Origin: Bacteroidaceae bacterium
GTDB taxonomy: Bacteria; Bacteroidota; Bacteroidia; Bacteroidales; Bacteroidaceae
Length of the DNA: 7,953 nucleotides
Assembly: GCA_028709135.1 (NCBI GenBank)
Contig: JAQVXN010000082.1
Location: forward strand, 1-7,953
Reading direction: 5' to 3'
This document shows, one piece after another, positions 7,301 through 7,953 of this stretch (its first letter is position 1; every line of letters begins with the position of its first letter). Both the position numbers and the translations under genes were made by a program. Under the pieces are notes generated by a model, which was given only the letters and a program-made list of their open reading frames with translations, made no database searches and had not been told where the DNA came from.

Positions 7301-7953
7301 TCTGCGGAATGGAAATCCTGTCAAAGCTTCACTCTTAGCTACGCTGTATGATGGTTCTTTAGATAAATTTCAAAAATTGGATTGGTCGTTTTCTTTGAAT
7401 TTTGATCGCGATATACCTTTTGGTCTGTGGTCAGGAGTTTATAAACGAAGTATGTTTTTAAGGTTTGTAGGATCTGTAAAATTTGAGAAAGAAGACTATT
7501 GGCAATTTAGTCACATTAATGGAAAGTTGTTTGGCGTGGATGACGAATCTGATTGGGAGTTGCATTCTCCGCACCAAAGAATGTTATATTCTGCCATGAA
7601 TACCAATATGAAGACGTTAAAAGCTCCTGCTGTTGCAAAGTCACGTACGTTAATGTTAAAGGATGAAGTTCCGGAGTCTACGAATGCTGTAGCAGAGTTT
7701 GCAACTGGAGGAGGTGAAATGTCAGAAACAAAACTGAGGACGGATTTTAGCGAAACGGCTTTCTTTATGCCTGCGCTGACTACGGACGATGCAGGGGAAG
7801 CTGCTATCAGTTTTGTTTTGCCCCAAAGTTTGACACAATGGAACTTTAAGGCATTAGCGCATACTGGTGACATGGATTATGGCATGTTGGACACGATTGC
7901 AGTAGCATCGAAGGATTTCATGTTGCAACCCAATATACCGCGTTTTCTTCGTG
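4392..7953 (+). CDS. Alpha-2-macroglobulin family protein, C-terminus beyond the window
   Basis: An open frame of 1187 codons with no stop before the window end. Family members act in the periplasm and are thought to trap attacking proteases or to work with a peptidoglycan synthase. The signal peptide MMKMNKIIFCFLGALF is followed by LPLSAQ with probable cleavage after Ala25. A helical region (about 27-314) of the Bacteroidota type comes next, then macroglobulin-like beta domains: about 317-428, a second with GRPVEGAQL (about 430-520), the MG2-type DRAIYRPGQKV (530-540), then EEYKRPTF (617-624). The A2M domain starts at ETAFFMPALTTDDAGEA (1121-1137) and LPQSLTQW. Any thioester (CxEQ) motif would lie downstream. 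ATG codons at 4392, 4395 and 4401 all serve; the first gives the longest signal peptide. It starts 36 bases after lpxH. Confidence 0.93.
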   Translation, partial: MMKMNKIIFCFLGALFSCSILPLSAQSYVSLKKQIETNRSKDLPQTALRSVDKMINLASRRGDNGELLWALLTRGQLCRDISPDSAATLIPRVEKLLNDGAKPEMQAVCHAVLGMLYAGERANMDENASRKAVNHFMVSLQNPALLASARVKDFLPFMIDGADSRYFNDDLLHVLTRFCSGRLSDINNEVLHTDSLSLSLLGKALREYRQAGNREAEFFLLLDSVDATERIPIFRRSLNNSVRLQNNQVNKLNFYRSLINRFSDLDVCAEAYLRLSTSLNDKRKDSYFWAEEGVRRYPKSKKVNSLRNRLLELTRPELSLSLPQGYAYPGREDSLTITAVHTSRAVVKFYKLDVTTDAEILRRQNQKELKKLAKSVVFQIPIVLPETASYEQVHKKIAFVTPKAGIYLVKLESNGTEASDQEFLYVSRLHVMKLNLPKGGTRVLVSEAVSGRPVEGAQLIVRAIDENSRVVQTLQTDKNGEATISSLRSFCMVYPQTNDDKFCPGLQLGMNNENNFVQGVKQLSMAVYTDRAIYRPGQKVQVGGFLYEQKGDEVHVKAGESVELSLFDATHQKSIDKMDVVSDAFGSVKGEFTLPVSCLNGQFYISCKYATASFRVEEYKRPTFTVSFDDFKEAYSGGDTVLLHGTVKTYAGFPLAQTPVALTTSRSFSPWCYSFYHQNDLDKEVRDTVQTDADGRFSVRVFLNVNKLSEKNGLWWLPRFYVYQTEAVATSANGESEIGSYSLFVGNRPAFLSTTMPQRICKEETATFQINQLNAGGKPVAGKGHYEILQGNVQKASGEWNFNETIKSTLLNELPSGEYVLQVVPAERTDTLVQLKYHFMIFSMADTHPVGKDMLQVYQSGDDFGNGEIRVHLATPEKNAYVHYMVTTSKEELANKVISLSDSAITIPFSYQSQYGDGIEVLFTFVRNGEVYTQAVVIKKHEPDKHLTLRWKTFRDRLRPGQRETWTLQVLRNGNPVKASLLATLYDGSLDKFQKLDWSFSLNFDRDIPFGLWSGVYKRSMFLRFVGSVKFEKEDYWQFSHINGKLFGVDDESDWELHSPHQRMLYSAMNTNMKTLKAPAVAKSRTLMLKDEVPESTNAVAEFATGGGEMSETKLRTDFSETAFFMPALTTDDAGEAAISFVLPQSLTQWNFKALAHTGDMDYGMLDTIAVASKDFMLQPNIPRFLR

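Overview
This window looks like chromosome from a Bacteroidota bacterium, most likely a member of the Bacteroidales. Three things point there: promoter motifs of the Bacteroidota type (TTTG, about 19 bases, then TAnnTTTG) before efp and, less perfectly, before the glycosyltransferase gene; no Shine-Dalgarno sequences before any start codon; and a signal peptide ending in Ala-Gln on a large alpha-2-macroglobulin-like protein whose helical N-terminus is typical of that phylum. The genus cannot be fixed from the sequence.

Bases 1-749 are AT-rich and hold no convincing complete gene. At the left edge the first 16 codons of a minus-strand gene run out of the window. They resemble the start of ISAs1-type transposases, and a candidate IS end lies near base 191. 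Next to it is a GC-rich array of GTGACGC palindromes with an exact 21-base period (about 169-252). Further right, bases 384-459 can fold into two successive hairpins, and a strong efp promoter sits at 671-701.

Bases 750-1313 encode elongation factor P, closed by a clear intrinsic terminator at 1331-1369. A second promoter-like motif lies only seven bases ahead of the next start codon and opens a run of five plus-strand genes: a membrane-anchored family 2 glycosyltransferase (1458-2447), radC (2457-3176), a DUF59/MIP18 iron-sulfur assembly factor (3202-3546), the lipid A enzyme lpxH (3594-4355) and the alpha-2-macroglobulin-like gene (4392 onward, cut by the window end after 1187 codons). Gaps of 9 to 47 bases, with no terminator between them, suggest one transcript.

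The glycosyltransferase, LpxH and the macroglobulin-like protein all concern the cell envelope. RadC and the DUF59 protein look like housekeeping passengers. The coding part is ordinary core genome. The unexplained material is in the 5' noncoding region: the palindrome array with a possible IS junction, and the two-hairpin element.
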